DNA from: Panorpa germanica
Taxonomy: Eukaryota; Arthropoda; Insecta; Mecoptera; Panorpidae
Assembly: GCA_963678705.1 (NCBI GenBank)
Contig: OY783209.1
Span: 6,138,001 to 6,202,000 of the forward strand
Length of the DNA stretch: 64,000 nucleotides
Direction of reading: 5' to 3'
Below, in pieces: positions 11,385-21,740 of this stretch. The position numbers were made by a program, and so were the translations under genes. The stretch's first letter is position 1, and every line of letters starts with the position of its first letter. The notes beneath the pieces were generated by a model. The model was not told the origin of the DNA, searched no databases, and saw only the letters and a list, made by a program, of their open reading frames with translations.

Positions 11385-12654
11385 TTTTGGTGTCAGGTGT
11401 GGGGTCAATTAAAAGAAAAAGAAAGGTGTATTGAAAAGAGGTGTATTAAAAGAGAAATATGTTAAAAGAGAGGTATTGAAATTGTGGGGTCACATTTAAA
11501 AGAAAAAGGGTATAGAAATTGTAAGGTATTTTGAAAGAGAGATACGTTAAAAAAGGTATTAAAATTGTGGGATATTAAAAAAGGCAGAAATTTGAGTAAT
11601 TTGGAAAAAGGCATTAAGTGGAAAATTTAATTTGAGAAAATAAAGAGGTAAATCTTAGTAACTGGGAAAAAGAAATAAGAATAAGTTTTATTAATTGTGA
11701 AAAAAGGAATAAATTGTAGTAACTGGGAAAAAAGATAATTGTGAAAAAAGGAATAAATTGTAATAACTGGGAAAAACGGATAAAAAGGATTAATTGGAAA
11801 AAATATAGGTTATTAATTGCAACTAGCAACTGCAGATTAATAATTAGAAAAAGAAAAGATATCAGCATAATTCAAGAAAAGGGAATATTTAAATAATCAA
11901 AGAGTGGGGTATTTTAAGTTTTTGTAAAAGGGAATAAATTTAAGGAACTAAACAGTAGATAATTTTTCTAAACCATAACTTGTTAAAGTTGAATATTGTG
12001 TTTTAACCGTAACTAAATAAGGGATATTTTTTTAAAATAGTTTTTGTAATTCACAAGTAAAGTGGCACGTTTTTATAAAGTATAAAGTTTAGAGTCATTG
12101 TAACAGGAATTGAAAAAATAAGTAGTTTTTGTTTTGTCGTAATTTTATTAAGTGATTGGAACGATTAAAAAATTTGTAACACAACTTATTTGAAATTATT
12201 TTGAATTTATTTTTAGATTATATGAGAAAATATTGAGTATTACATAAAATAGTTTATTTGATTTTATTTAACTAATAATTAAAAATAATTTTATCAATTT
12301 ACAATTCGTTAATATACTTTTGTCATAAATACTGTTTGTCATAATTTTTATTTGAGTTTTTATTGTTCTAAAACAGTTATTAGTTATACTAGCATTTTGT
12401 TTGACCTACTTAAAAATAATTTGTTTGTTTATTTTTATGTATATATAAACAACTAGACGTTCCATTCCGTTTCAAAAAGTAAAACACAAGCGTACAGTTT
12501 TGTTAAAATAACTAAGGCCGTGTAAGATATTGTTTACTTTTAAAAAAAAAAAAATAGATTTGTTTTAACGTCCAAGATTGTAAAATATTTGTAGTAGTTT
12601 TTGAAGCTTACTAAAGGTTTTTATTTGATTTAAAGTTTATTCTAAATAGTTAAA
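11385..12654 (+). other. long untranslated leader with degenerate purine-rich repeats
   Basis: 1.27 kb between LTR and gag without a coding frame. It is strikingly poor in C on the plus strand. A unit of about 45 bp containing TTGTGAAAAAAGGAATAAAT and then TAACTGGGAAAAA recurs at about 11694-11731 and 11740-11776, with a partial copy near 11655. Looser GTATTGAAATTGTGGG-type units recur from about 11401 to 11570. It may hold packaging or translation signals; no function is visible. Confidence 0.7.
11388..11405 (+). other. primer-binding site
   Basis: TGGTGTCAGGTGTGGGGT begins three bases after the 5' LTR. TGG pairs with the CCA end of a tRNA, and the remainder resembles, from memory, the complement of the 3' end of insect tRNA-Leu (…CCTGACACCA). 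The exact tRNA needs to be matched against the host set. Confidence 0.7.
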
Positions 12655-13767
12655 ATGACAACTAATGAACCAAACGCAGTTATTGCCCCAGAAATTCCTA
12701 AATTGAAAGGATTGAATTATATACCATTCTTTGACGGTACAGGTAGCATAGCAACATTTTTAAATGCGGTGAATCAAATGGCAGAGTTGTTGGATTGGAC
12801 CGATAAGGTACAATCAGTTACCGTATTTGCGAAAGTGTCGCCTGATGTAGCTGAATATCTTTTGTCTAATTCGGAGGTTCAAAGTGAGAACCGTAGTTAT
12901 ATGAGTATTCGTAATGCATTATTGTCTAGATATAGCAGAAAAGGACCATCTGCTCTGAGACAAGCAGAAATTGAGTTCGGGGGTTGTAAACAAAGACATG
13001 GCGAGACTGTTTATGAATTTTCACAAAGGTTATGGGCATTAGGGTCAAAATGTGTACCAGAAGCAATTGATAAAGAGCAAGAAAAGAAGCTTACAGTTGA
13101 GTTGCAAGTAGCCGTTTTAAAAAGATTTAAAGAAGGGATATCGCCGAGATATTCTAAGTTTATTTGGGCCGTGGATCCCAAGAGTTTTAATAGTGCCGTT
13201 GAAATTGCGGAAAGAGTAGAAACCGATGATTTAGTCTCATCGAAGCAAGGCTACGTAGCAGAGATTGCTACAGGTGGTACAAACCGAATAAATAGAACCG
13301 ACCACTATTATGTAAATCGCACATCTCAAAATAATCAATCGTCTATGCGACCTAGCAACTCGCGTAGCGGTTCACAAAGCCGAAGGTTAAATAATAGGCA
13401 AAGAGATGGAGTAAGATGTTACAATTGTAACAGAGTAGGACATTTTCAGAGAGATTGTCGTAGTCGTCCTCAAAGGGAAGTAAGAGATCGATTTCAAGGA
13501 AATCGCAGTTCAAAAAGGTATGAAAACCGTAGTCAAAGTAATGACCGATTAGGGAGAGTTAGAGTCCTCCAAGAATATAATGATAGCCGTAGTCCTGCGA
13601 GAAATCAGAGACAAGTGACTTTCCAAAGTAACAGAAATATTCGCAGCATCGAAAATAAGCCAAGCGAAGTAGAAGAAAGAAATTTACGCGCGTCCAATAA
13701 TTATGAGGATAATTTAAACGGATTGATGGCTTCACTCACTACCCGAGACGTAGAAGCCATTCAATAA
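12655..13767 (+). CDS. gag: Gag polyprotein of the LTR retrotransposon
   Basis: 370 residues from an ATG (context AAAATGACA). Residues 1-200 form a Ty3-type Gag domain; the stretch LRQAEIEFGGCKQRHGETVY (101-120) followed by EFSQRLWALG is typical of retrotransposon Gag. Residues 205-250 are rich in Asn, Ser and Arg. A CCHC zinc knuckle, C255-x2-C258-x4-H263-x4-C268, lies within an Arg-rich nucleocapsid-like region. It assembles particles and packages RNA by family knowledge. The frame ends at 13765-13767, sixteen codons past the frameshift site at 13713-13719, where a fraction of ribosomes would enter pol. Confidence 0.95.
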   Translation: MTTNEPNAVIAPEIPKLKGLNYIPFFDGTGSIATFLNAVNQMAELLDWTDKVQSVTVFAKVSPDVAEYLLSNSEVQSENRSYMSIRNALLSRYSRKGPSALRQAEIEFGGCKQRHGETVYEFSQRLWALGSKCVPEAIDKEQEKKLTVELQVAVLKRFKEGISPRYSKFIWAVDPKSFNSAVEIAERVETDDLVSSKQGYVAEIATGGTNRINRTDHYYVNRTSQNNQSSMRPSNSRSGSQSRRLNNRQRDGVRCYNCNRVGHFQRDCRSRPQREVRDRFQGNRSSKRYENRSQSNDRLGRVRVLQEYNDSRSPARNQRQVTFQSNRNIRSIENKPSEVEERNLRASNNYEDNLNGLMASLTTRDVEAIQ

Positions 13768-13782
13768 GTAATCAAAAGGGTA
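13713..13782 (+). promoter_or_regulatory. programmed -1 ribosomal frameshift signal at the gag-pol junction
   Basis: The heptamer T TTA AAC (13713-13719) is correctly phased in the gag frame (codons TTA 13714 and AAC 13717) and fits the X XXY YYZ rule. Six bases later an uninterrupted 8-bp stem forms between ATGGCTTC (13726-13733) and GAAGCCAT (13753-13760). Loop bases TACCC (13740-13744) can pair with GGGTA (13778-13782), giving an H-type pseudoknot. The pol frame is open from just after a stop at 13710-13712, so the slip must occur in exactly this window. Pol lacks a nearby ATG. Function is inferred, but all the parts are visible. Confidence 0.85.
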
Positions 13783-13793
13783 ATCTTACAGAG

Positions 13794-16700
13794 TTGTATG
13801 TACCGGCATTTCATGATAATCAATGGTTTCTTAATTTAGTAATTAATGGTCAAAATTGTAACGTTCTTATAGATAGTGGTGCAGGCGCCAGCCTACTAAC
13901 TAGAGAATGTTTAAAAACAGAAAAAATTACAGAATCGCAAAATATTTTGCGAGATGCACAAAATAATAAAATACATACACTTGGTAAAAGCAGATTAAAG
14001 TTAGATTTATTTGGGGATAATGTGACTTTTGATTTTGAAATTGTAGAAAATATGGAAAATTGGACAGGGATAATTGGGTTAGACTTTCTTCGTAAATTTG
14101 GGATAATTGTAGATTTTGGAAAGGGTATTTTAATATACAGAAACGTTATTTACGACATTAATCGTAATACTGTACATGATTTTCAGAGAGATAACTTAAA
14201 TATAAATAATATGATTAGAGAAAATGTAAATGGTATCATTAGAAAGCAAAAGCGTATTATATCAAAGTCAGGGAAAATCGTAGAAAAGAATAGAAAAGGT
14301 AGAAATATAGGTTGTACTGAAACAGAAAATATTGACGTAAAAAAAGAAGTAAATAATCAGCGAATTGATAAGATAGGGCACGATTATAAAAGTTTTGATG
14401 ATTTTCTAAAATGGAAAAATAGTAGATTTCCAACGATAGAGACGTTGTGCAGTATAAATTTTAATAAGGGAGATTTGTTTAATGCATCTAGCAAGTATGC
14501 ATTGGGTCATTGTGTAGCCTCAGATTTACGTATGTCACAAGGAATAGCAGTTGAATTTAAAGAAAGATTTGGTAGAGTTGAGCAGCTTTTGAAACAGAAA
14601 CAGGAAAAGGGTGGATTAGCTATATTAAAAGATGAAAATCGTTTTATATATTATTTAGTGACAAAGAAGAGGAGTAACGAGAAACCTCTCTACGCAGATT
14701 TATATTCGTCAATAATTAAATTACGGGATCATATGTTAGAAAATAAAGTGAAATTTATTGCATTACCATACATAGCATGTGGGCTAGATAAATTGGATTT
14801 TACAATAGTGAGTAAAATGATTGAATATATATTTTCTGAAAGTAAAATAAAGATAGCATTCTATGATGGCGAATCGGAAAAAGATGAAAAAAGGTATATG
14901 AGCTGTATAATAAATGAAAATGATAAAGATTTTAAAAGTAACATTGACGGAAAGAATGTTAAATCCCAAGAACAGGTAAAGAAATGGAAGAATTTACAAA
15001 CAAAGTGGTTAAAAAGAATACACACAGCTGAGCGAGTTGAAAAAATAAACATAAATATGAATGAGAAATCTGAAACCACTCGAAAGCGAACAGACGCACA
15101 CATGTGTAGTAGTAATCGGTATAGTGTTAGGTTACTAGGTCAAGAAACGTTACCGCCCCGATGTACAATAAATGTTTATGCATTTCAAAAAGACATTAAG
15201 GAAGGTCATGGGATTTTTAACCCAGAATTGAGTATAGATGGAGTATTAGTAGCAAGAAGTGTAAATTCAATATGTAAGGGTAGGTTAATATGTAGAATAA
15301 CCAATGTTACGCAAAAGAATATTAATATACCAATAAATACTAAGATAGGTATAATAGAGCCATATGATGACGAATATACTGAAACAGTTGAATTATTAAG
15401 AGAACACGTCCGGCAACGTAATAAAAATATTTTAATTGGTGCTGTACGATCAGCAGAAACAAACACAGGGTTTGAAAATATACAATTATTTGATGAAATA
15501 GGTTATAATAATTTAACAGCTAAAGAAGATAAAATTATACATGAAGTTACCAATCAGTGGAAGCAAAAAAGTCATAAGAATGATGATATAAATAAAACAC
15601 AGAGAATAACGGAACTTTTTAGCAAAATAAAGTTAAATCATTTAAGTGCTAGAGACCAAAGTAAAATGGAAAATTTAATTTACGAATATCGCGACATATT
15701 TTTAACAGAAGGTCAAGAATTGAAAACTACCTCGATAGTTAAACATAAGATAATAATTCAAGATGTTCCTCCTATAACTAAACAACCATATAGAGTTCCG
15801 CATGCACAGTTACAGGTACTGAGAGAACAGATAGATCAAATGCTTGAAGATGGCATAGTAGAACCATCAATGTCACCGTGGTCCAGTAATGTTGTTCTTG
15901 TAAATAAGAAAGCAGCAAATGGGGAAAACAAGGTTAGAGTTTGTATAGATTACAGGGGTCTTAACTCAATAACAAAAAGAGATTACTTTCCATTACCATA
16001 CTTAGTAGACACTCTTGATAAATTAGGCAAAGCAAGTTTATTTACCAAATTAGATTTAGCATCGGGATTTTGGCAAATTGAAATGGACGAAAAATCTAAA
16101 GAATTAACAGCATTTTCAACACCTGATTTACACCTTCAATTTAATGTTATGCCGTTTGGGTTAGTATCAGCTCCTGCTACATTTCAGAGACTTATGTATG
16201 CAGTGTTAGCGGGTTTAACCGGAGTACATTGTTTAGTTTACCTAGATGATATTATAATATTTAGTAACGATGATGTAGATTCACATATTCAGAGAATTAA
16301 AGAGGTTTTCGATCGCTTGAGAGAAGCAAGTTTGACATTGAAGCCTAGCAAATGTGAATTTATGAATAAAGAAACGCAATATCTTGGTCATATTATTTCT
16401 AGTGATGGTGTAAAGGCAGATCCAGAAAAAACGGAAGTAATTAGAAACTATCCGCGTCCGAAAACAGTTAAACAAATCCGATCTTTTATAGGGTTAGCTT
16501 CATTTTATAGACGATTTATAAAGAATCTTTCAGAATTATCATCAAGCCTAACAAAACTAACTTGCAAAAATGAGTCATTTACTTGGGGACCTGAACAAGA
16601 GAAAAGTTTTGAAGCATTAAAAAACGCGTTATGTTCTGAGCCAGTCTTAGCTTACCCAGATTTTAGTCAAGAATTTATATTAGGTACAGATGCATCAGGA

Positions 16701-18629
16701 ATCGCATTAGGCGCAATCCTAAGCCAAGTTCAGGATGGAGTAGAACGTCCTGTCGCATACGCTTCTCGTAAATTAAATAAATGTGAGAAAAATTACTCAA
16801 CCACAGAAAGGGAATGTTTAGCGATTTTATGGAGTTTATCACATTTTCGTACGTATTTATATGGTAAGAAATTTAAGATTCAAACAGATCACAGATCATT
16901 ACGTTGGTTAATGACTATGAAAGATCCAATGAAAAGTAGATTAGCAAGGTGGGCTTTAACTTTAGCAGATTACGATTTTGAAATTATTTATAGACCAGGG
17001 GTAAAACACGGTAATGTCGATGCATTAAGTAGAATAGAAACAGAAAGTATTGCAGCCGTAGCAGCTGAAGAAGTTCCATATTGGGATTGGTGTCAAATTA
17101 AAAATGAACAAGCTAGTGATTCCCATATTAAACAATTAATAACACAAACTAAGTATGGGGAGAAAAATGATTATTATTTAGATGATAGGGGTATATTGTA
17201 TAAGAAAAGTAATGAAAAAACAGATAGAAATGACTGTGTAGTAGCACCAACACGAATGGTACCGAATATATTGTATATGTTTCACAATACGCCTTCAGCA
17301 GGGCATAGGGCATTTGAAGGGACACTACAGATAATAAAGAAACATTTTGTATGGCCAGCAATGAGACAAGACATAAAAAGATATTGTGAAGAATGTTTAA
17401 GCTGTCAAATGAGAAAAACTTCACCTCATTTAAAACGAGCACCGTTACAGAAATTTAAACCGCTTACTTATCCATTTGAAAGAATTTCACTAGATATTGT
17501 AGGACCATTAGTACTCAGTAATTCAGGAATGAAGTACATTTTAACAGTTCAATGTGCATTCTCAAAATACTTGCAAGCGTTTGCAATACCTGATCAGTCT
17601 GCAGAAACGGTAGCAAAGGTATTTTGTGAACAAGTTATAGCACGTTATGGTACTCCTAAAGCTTTATTGACAGATAGAGGTACTAACTTTTTGTCCGAAT
17701 TATTTAGAAACGTTTGTAAGAGACTAGACATTACGCAACTTTCAACATCAGCGTATTCTCCTTCGACAAACGGAAGTTTAGAACGTTGTCATCGTATATT
17801 AAAAGACTATTTGTCACATTTCGTGGATTCTGATCAAAGGAATTGGGATTCCTGCTTAAACTACGCTGTCATGGCATACAATGCAGCTATACATAGTTCG
17901 ACACAAGAAACACCATTTTTTCTAATGCATGGTCGTGATATGGTATTACCATATGGTGAAGTATTAAAACCTGAAAGAGTTAGATACGACCTCGATGATA
18001 ATTATGCCGCCGAATTAATTTTAAGATTAAAGAACGCTTTTAAGTTATGTACAGAAAGGTTAGAAACAGCAAAAGATAGACAAGCTAAACAATATAATAA
18101 AAAGTCGGAACCGGTCAAATTTAAAATAGGTGATCATGTGCTATTGAAACATATGACGCACACACCAGGATTAAGTAGAAAGCTTGGAAAAGTATGGCGA
18201 GGTCCTTATAGAATTATTGATAGAACCAGCGAAGTAAACTTTTTAATAAAGGAAATTTATGGAAAACGGGAAGAACGAGTGCATGTTAATCGCCTCAAGA
18301 AATTTAAAGGTAATACAGCTGAGGTATTCTCAGGAAATAATGAAGTTCATTCAGAAAGTGAATCTGAAGATGAAGAAAATGGTACGAATCTAAATACAGG
18401 TTTCGGTAATTTATTGAATTTTGGTTATACTAATGATACGAATAATGATATATCAGATGAGATAGAAGAAATAATCGAGATAGACACGAATATTGATAAT
18501 AATGACAATATAGAGAATATTGATATTGAGATAGAAAATCCAGTTGAAGATACAATTGGGCATAGTTACTCTTTGCGCAGCCGATGCGTTGCACCAAAAC
18601 AACCGTGGATATCGAATAGTAGAATATAA
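13794..18629 (+). CDS. pol: Pol polyprotein: protease, macro domain, RT, RNase H, integrase
   Basis: 1,611 codons from 13794 (a TTG, not a start); the frame is open from 13713 and should be read by -1 frameshift from gag, giving a fusion of about 1,990 residues. In order: aspartic protease (DSGA at 27-30); a basic linker; a macro domain (about 220-358); a linker with a LPPRCTINVYAF region near 453-464; reverse transcriptase with FTKLDLASGFWQ (750-761) and YLDD (816-819); RNase H (TDAS at 965, Glu1007, Asp1032, Asp1076). Then integrase: zinc finger H1164, H1171, C1201, C1204; catalytic D1234, D1294, E1330 with 35-residue spacing; and a GPY/F-type module (VWRGPYRIIDRTSEVNFLI). The tail is highly acidic and ends in YSLRSR. 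No stop or frameshift is seen, so it is probably functional. Confidence 0.95.
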   Translation: MYVPAFHDNQWFLNLVINGQNCNVLIDSGAGASLLTRECLKTEKITESQNILRDAQNNKIHTLGKSRLKLDLFGDNVTFDFEIVENMENWTGIIGLDFLRKFGIIVDFGKGILIYRNVIYDINRNTVHDFQRDNLNINNMIRENVNGIIRKQKRIISKSGKIVEKNRKGRNIGCTETENIDVKKEVNNQRIDKIGHDYKSFDDFLKWKNSRFPTIETLCSINFNKGDLFNASSKYALGHCVASDLRMSQGIAVEFKERFGRVEQLLKQKQEKGGLAILKDENRFIYYLVTKKRSNEKPLYADLYSSIIKLRDHMLENKVKFIALPYIACGLDKLDFTIVSKMIEYIFSESKIKIAFYDGESEKDEKRYMSCIINENDKDFKSNIDGKNVKSQEQVKKWKNLQTKWLKRIHTAERVEKININMNEKSETTRKRTDAHMCSSNRYSVRLLGQETLPPRCTINVYAFQKDIKEGHGIFNPELSIDGVLVARSVNSICKGRLICRITNVTQKNINIPINTKIGIIEPYDDEYTETVELLREHVRQRNKNILIGAVRSAETNTGFENIQLFDEIGYNNLTAKEDKIIHEVTNQWKQKSHKNDDINKTQRITELFSKIKLNHLSARDQSKMENLIYEYRDIFLTEGQELKTTSIVKHKIIIQDVPPITKQPYRVPHAQLQVLREQIDQMLEDGIVEPSMSPWSSNVVLVNKKAANGENKVRVCIDYRGLNSITKRDYFPLPYLVDTLDKLGKASLFTKLDLASGFWQIEMDEKSKELTAFSTPDLHLQFNVMPFGLVSAPATFQRLMYAVLAGLTGVHCLVYLDDIIIFSNDDVDSHIQRIKEVFDRLREASLTLKPSKCEFMNKETQYLGHIISSDGVKADPEKTEVIRNYPRPKTVKQIRSFIGLASFYRRFIKNLSELSSSLTKLTCKNESFTWGPEQEKSFEALKNALCSEPVLAYPDFSQEFILGTDASGIALGAILSQVQDGVERPVAYASRKLNKCEKNYSTTERECLAILWSLSHFRTYLYGKKFKIQTDHRSLRWLMTMKDPMKSRLARWALTLADYDFEIIYRPGVKHGNVDALSRIETESIAAVAAEEVPYWDWCQIKNEQASDSHIKQLITQTKYGEKNDYYLDDRGILYKKSNEKTDRNDCVVAPTRMVPNILYMFHNTPSAGHRAFEGTLQIIKKHFVWPAMRQDIKRYCEECLSCQMRKTSPHLKRAPLQKFKPLTYPFERISLDIVGPLVLSNSGMKYILTVQCAFSKYLQAFAIPDQSAETVAKVFCEQVIARYGTPKALLTDRGTNFLSELFRNVCKRLDITQLSTSAYSPSTNGSLERCHRILKDYLSHFVDSDQRNWDSCLNYAVMAYNAAIHSSTQETPFFLMHGRDMVLPYGEVLKPERVRYDLDDNYAAELILRLKNAFKLCTERLETAKDRQAKQYNKKSEPVKFKIGDHVLLKHMTHTPGLSRKLGKVWRGPYRIIDRTSEVNFLIKEIYGKREERVHVNRLKKFKGNTAEVFSGNNEVHSESESEDEENGTNLNTGFGNLLNFGYTNDTNNDISDEIEEIIEIDTNIDNNDNIENIDIEIENPVEDTIGHSYSLRSRCVAPKQPWISNSRI
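14451..14867 (+). other. macro domain (OARD1/TARG1-like) inside Pol
   Basis: Pol residues about 220-358. GDLFN (226-230), LGHCVASDLRMSQGIAVEFK (237-256), LKQKQEKGGLAILK (266-279), FIYYLVTKKRSNEKPLY (284-300) and LPYIACGLDKLDF (324-336) align along their length with OARD1/C6orf130, the hydrolase that removes ADP-ribose from glutamate. The human enzyme uses Lys84 and Asp125; the equivalents here, K291 in VTKKR and D332 in ACGLD, are both kept. One glycine of the IGCG loop is Ala. Base composition matches the rest of pol. The domain is in frame, without introns, between protease and RT. Hydrolase activity is inference. Confidence 0.9.
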
Positions 18630-20770
18630 CTAATTATAACTGTCAGAGTTTCAATAGGATATAAATTAGTTAAGGTCAATTTGAAAAAGGGATTATTTTA
18701 TCGTTTAAGTAGTTGTTAAAGGGACTAATATGGTACTTTAATATTTTACGAGTAAAAGAAACATAAAAACAGAAAGGTCATGAGTTGAGAAAATAAACAT
18801 ATAATTAGAGACTAAAGTTATTTGTAACAGATGTATTGAAATTCGAGTCAGAAAGGTCATAGAAGAAATTAACACTTGAGAATATAAGTGAACATAAATA
18901 AGATTTCTAACAGGGGGTTGGAGAACATAAATTAGATAAGGGTACAATAATATACAAATTAGACCAGAAGTTACAGATGTACGAAACATGAGTAACAATA
19001 ACGTTTAAAGAATAATTATTTTTATGTTTTATTGAGATATACTAATGCTATATAATTTCAGATGGACAAGATACATAATAAATGCAGCAAACAGGATGAG
19101 ATGACTTATTTGAAGATTTTATATCATAAATATTGAATAAATTAAAATGTTTTTCTGTTCACAGATTGTTTTGGAAACTTTAATAAAGAAAGAAGAAGAT
19201 TTGAAAATTGATAAGAGGTATTCATTGAAAATTTGAACACTTGTAATGTTAAATTGCATTGAGATATAATATAGTAAAAAGAAAGAGAAATTTTATTTTG
19301 TGAAGCACATGTATTACTACATGCGAATATAAAAAGTTGTTTTAAATTCAAGTAACAAGTGTTGAAGTTTAATAATTATGTTTACCTTGACTATAGTATT
19401 TGAGTAAAGTATCTATAAAATTAAGATTTTGTTGTTTAAAAAATAATAAATAGAGTTAAGAATAATTTTTGATATAACCATGTTAGAATAATGTTTTGAT
19501 TTGAAAGAAAAAAATATAATAAATTTGTTAAATGGGAAAAATACAGTAAATAAGAATAAGTTCATTAAAATATTCATTAATAAAAGTATAAACTAAAGTA
19601 TGAAATATTAATTCTAAATTTAAGAGAAAAGTTAAATTTGTATTTTAATTAAAGGAAAAAATATGTTTACATTAAATTTCATTATTGTGTAGAATTAACA
19701 GTAGTTTGTAAGAGATGTGAAAATAATTTATGGCATAAATATTGCAAAGTTGGAAAACATATATATAACAATCAAAGAAAAAGAAAGTAATAAGATATTG
19801 ATGATATTAAAAAAAAAAGAAACACATGCCGTAAGATATTTACATGTTATGTTTAAAATATAACTAAAATAACTAGAAATTAAGATATGCTATGAAATAA
19901 ATTCATATTTTGTAATGACTATAACTTCTAAGAAAAGTTAATCGAATTATTAGTAAAAGAGCTATACAAGAGCCAAATTTGTTATGTCAATTGTAAGAAA
20001 TTATAGAAAAGAAGACAGAAAATGAATTTATAATTAAGATAATTACGTAAGGGTATAAATTGCAGCATTTACAACAACGAGGAACTGAAGGATGAGACAA
20101 ATAGTTGATTTTCATAATGCGTAAGACTAAGGTAATAAGTGTGAATACTTGAACGAGTCAATGAACGAATGTACGAGAGAAACTACCAGAATGCAAGCCG
20201 TTATGAGATGAAGATTCCGATGAAATCGACGCAAATTGAAAAAGATGAAGAAAACAATACAAAATGACGAAGTACGTGAATAATCGAGAAGAAATTAAGG
20301 GTCTAAGTGAAGCAGTAATCACTTAAGAAGAAAACATATATCATATGTGTATTAATCTACAAGTATTGTAAACAGAACGAGAATTTACAAATGTAATGGA
20401 CCATTAAAAACTATCAGTATTGTTTATGCAACCTACGGAAATATGAAGCCAGATGCAAAGCAGTAGGGAAGGACGCATTCGAAAACAAACCAAGGCAGAG
20501 CGTATTCGAAACGAAGAAAAGTATTCACTTATTTATCAAGGTTACTCGCATATTGTTATGAAACTATGAGAATGAAATCTACCTATATAAAGCAGATAAA
20601 GAAGAATTATTTTAATTATCAACGACTATATATTATTGATTTATTGATTTAAATTTTAAATTACATTTATTTTATTAAGGTTTCAATTATGAATGAATCT
20701 AGAAATACGGGAAAGACTAATAAAATTATAATCATTGGATTATAGATTTTAATTTAAAAACGGGAAGCAA
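18630..20770 (+). other. post-pol non-coding region of the retrotransposon (no env)
   Basis: 2.1 kb between the pol stop and the 3' LTR. It is A/G-rich on the plus strand, with only short frames on either strand. Nothing resembling an envelope gene (signal peptide, furin-type site, membrane span) is seen. It could be a degenerated third gene or an RNA-level region; I cannot tell. Confidence 0.7.
20755..20770 (+). other. polypurine tract
   Basis: AAAAACGGGAAGCAA immediately before the 3' LTR, mostly purine, in the position expected for the plus-strand primer. It is interrupted by single C residues. Confidence 0.6.
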
Positions 20771-21740
20771 TGTAACAGTCCCATATAGATTCATTAATTA
20801 TTGATAATATATTTTAACTAACTATTTAGGAACCATTGGATGGTTCAAATACAAAGTAGTTTTAATAGTTTTAGGCGTCTAAATGTCGTGAACATTATTT
20901 ACATTAAGTATTGCTTTATCGATAGAACCATGTTCGTATATTAGTATAATATTCAAAATTGCTGACATAATATTTACAATAACATTTAAGAGAAATATTA
21001 ATTAACTTCGTTTGTTGAAGGCACGTGTAGCTTTTGGGCGTGAAGCACGTGGAGTTTTAATTAATGTTTATGTTGGAACCAAATATGAAAAGTCCAAAGA
21101 ACTGACGGAATGACGGAATGTCATCTGACTTTAGTAGTGATGACGAAATAACATTTGAGTTCAAACGAGTTCATATATTCAAACAAAGAGCTTTAATCTA
21201 TATAAGCTTAGTTTAAGAGAGTAGAGGGGGGCAGTCCATTCAGATCAATCAGCCAGTTAGTACGTCGAGACCCAATCGAAAGGTCTAAACAGACCCCGTC
21301 AAATAAGGAAGTAGCGCCCCTTAGACGGTTGGTCCGGTTTAGTCAGTCGCTTTGATATAATAATGATAAAATTACTAAGATTTGTATTAATTAAGTATTT
21401 GAATAATAAAGAAAATAGTGTTAATGATTCCCTTGTTTTAATTGTAAAAGTACTTAGAGTTAACGGCCGCGTCGCGTTAAATAAAGTGATTGTCCAAAGC
21501 AGAAGAAGCTGCCTGCAGAAAGTACAAAAAGTAAGTAAAACCTAATATATTTATGTAATATGATTAGATGAGGTAATAAGTCCTGATAGTTATATATACC
21601 TCCACAATTAGCTCAGGTCATCCGACTCAAGGTGATCCAGATCACTAAACGAACTTTCGCATGAGACGATTGTAGTATCGCTCTCATAAAATAAGTAACT
21701 ACCACCATATATAGGTAGAGATATAAGGGGTAGGGTTACA
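20771..21740 (+). repeat. 3' LTR
   Basis: 970 bp, offset by exactly 10,356 bp from the 5' LTR and without any difference I can see by eye. Identity of both LTRs means that little time has passed since insertion. It is followed by the CCAA target duplication and the rest of tandem-family copy 3. Confidence 0.95.

Larger units (their letters stand above)
10415..21740 (+). mobile_element. full-length Ty3/gypsy-type LTR retrotransposon carrying a macro domain
   Basis: An 11,326-bp element with 970-bp LTRs (10415-11384 and 20771-21740) that begin TGTAAC and end GTTACA. The 4-bp target duplication is CCAA (10411-10414 and 21741-21744). Internal order: primer-binding site, 1.27-kb leader, gag (12655-13767), pol (13794-18629, entered by -1 frameshift), about 2.1 kb without a long frame, polypurine tract, 3' LTR. 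Domain order protease, RT, RNase H, integrase places it in Ty3/gypsy rather than Ty1/copia. I find no env. Intact frames and LTRs that look identical indicate a recent, possibly active copy. It inserted into tandem-family copy 3 in the same orientation. Confidence 0.95.

Noticed and set aside
14784..17442. Several minus-strand open frames opposite pol
   Set aside because: Low-complexity hydrophobic translations antisense to a firmly identified coding region.
18630..20770. Possible env gene
   Set aside because: No long frame on either strand and no signal peptide or membrane segment, so an errantivirus-like status is not supported.
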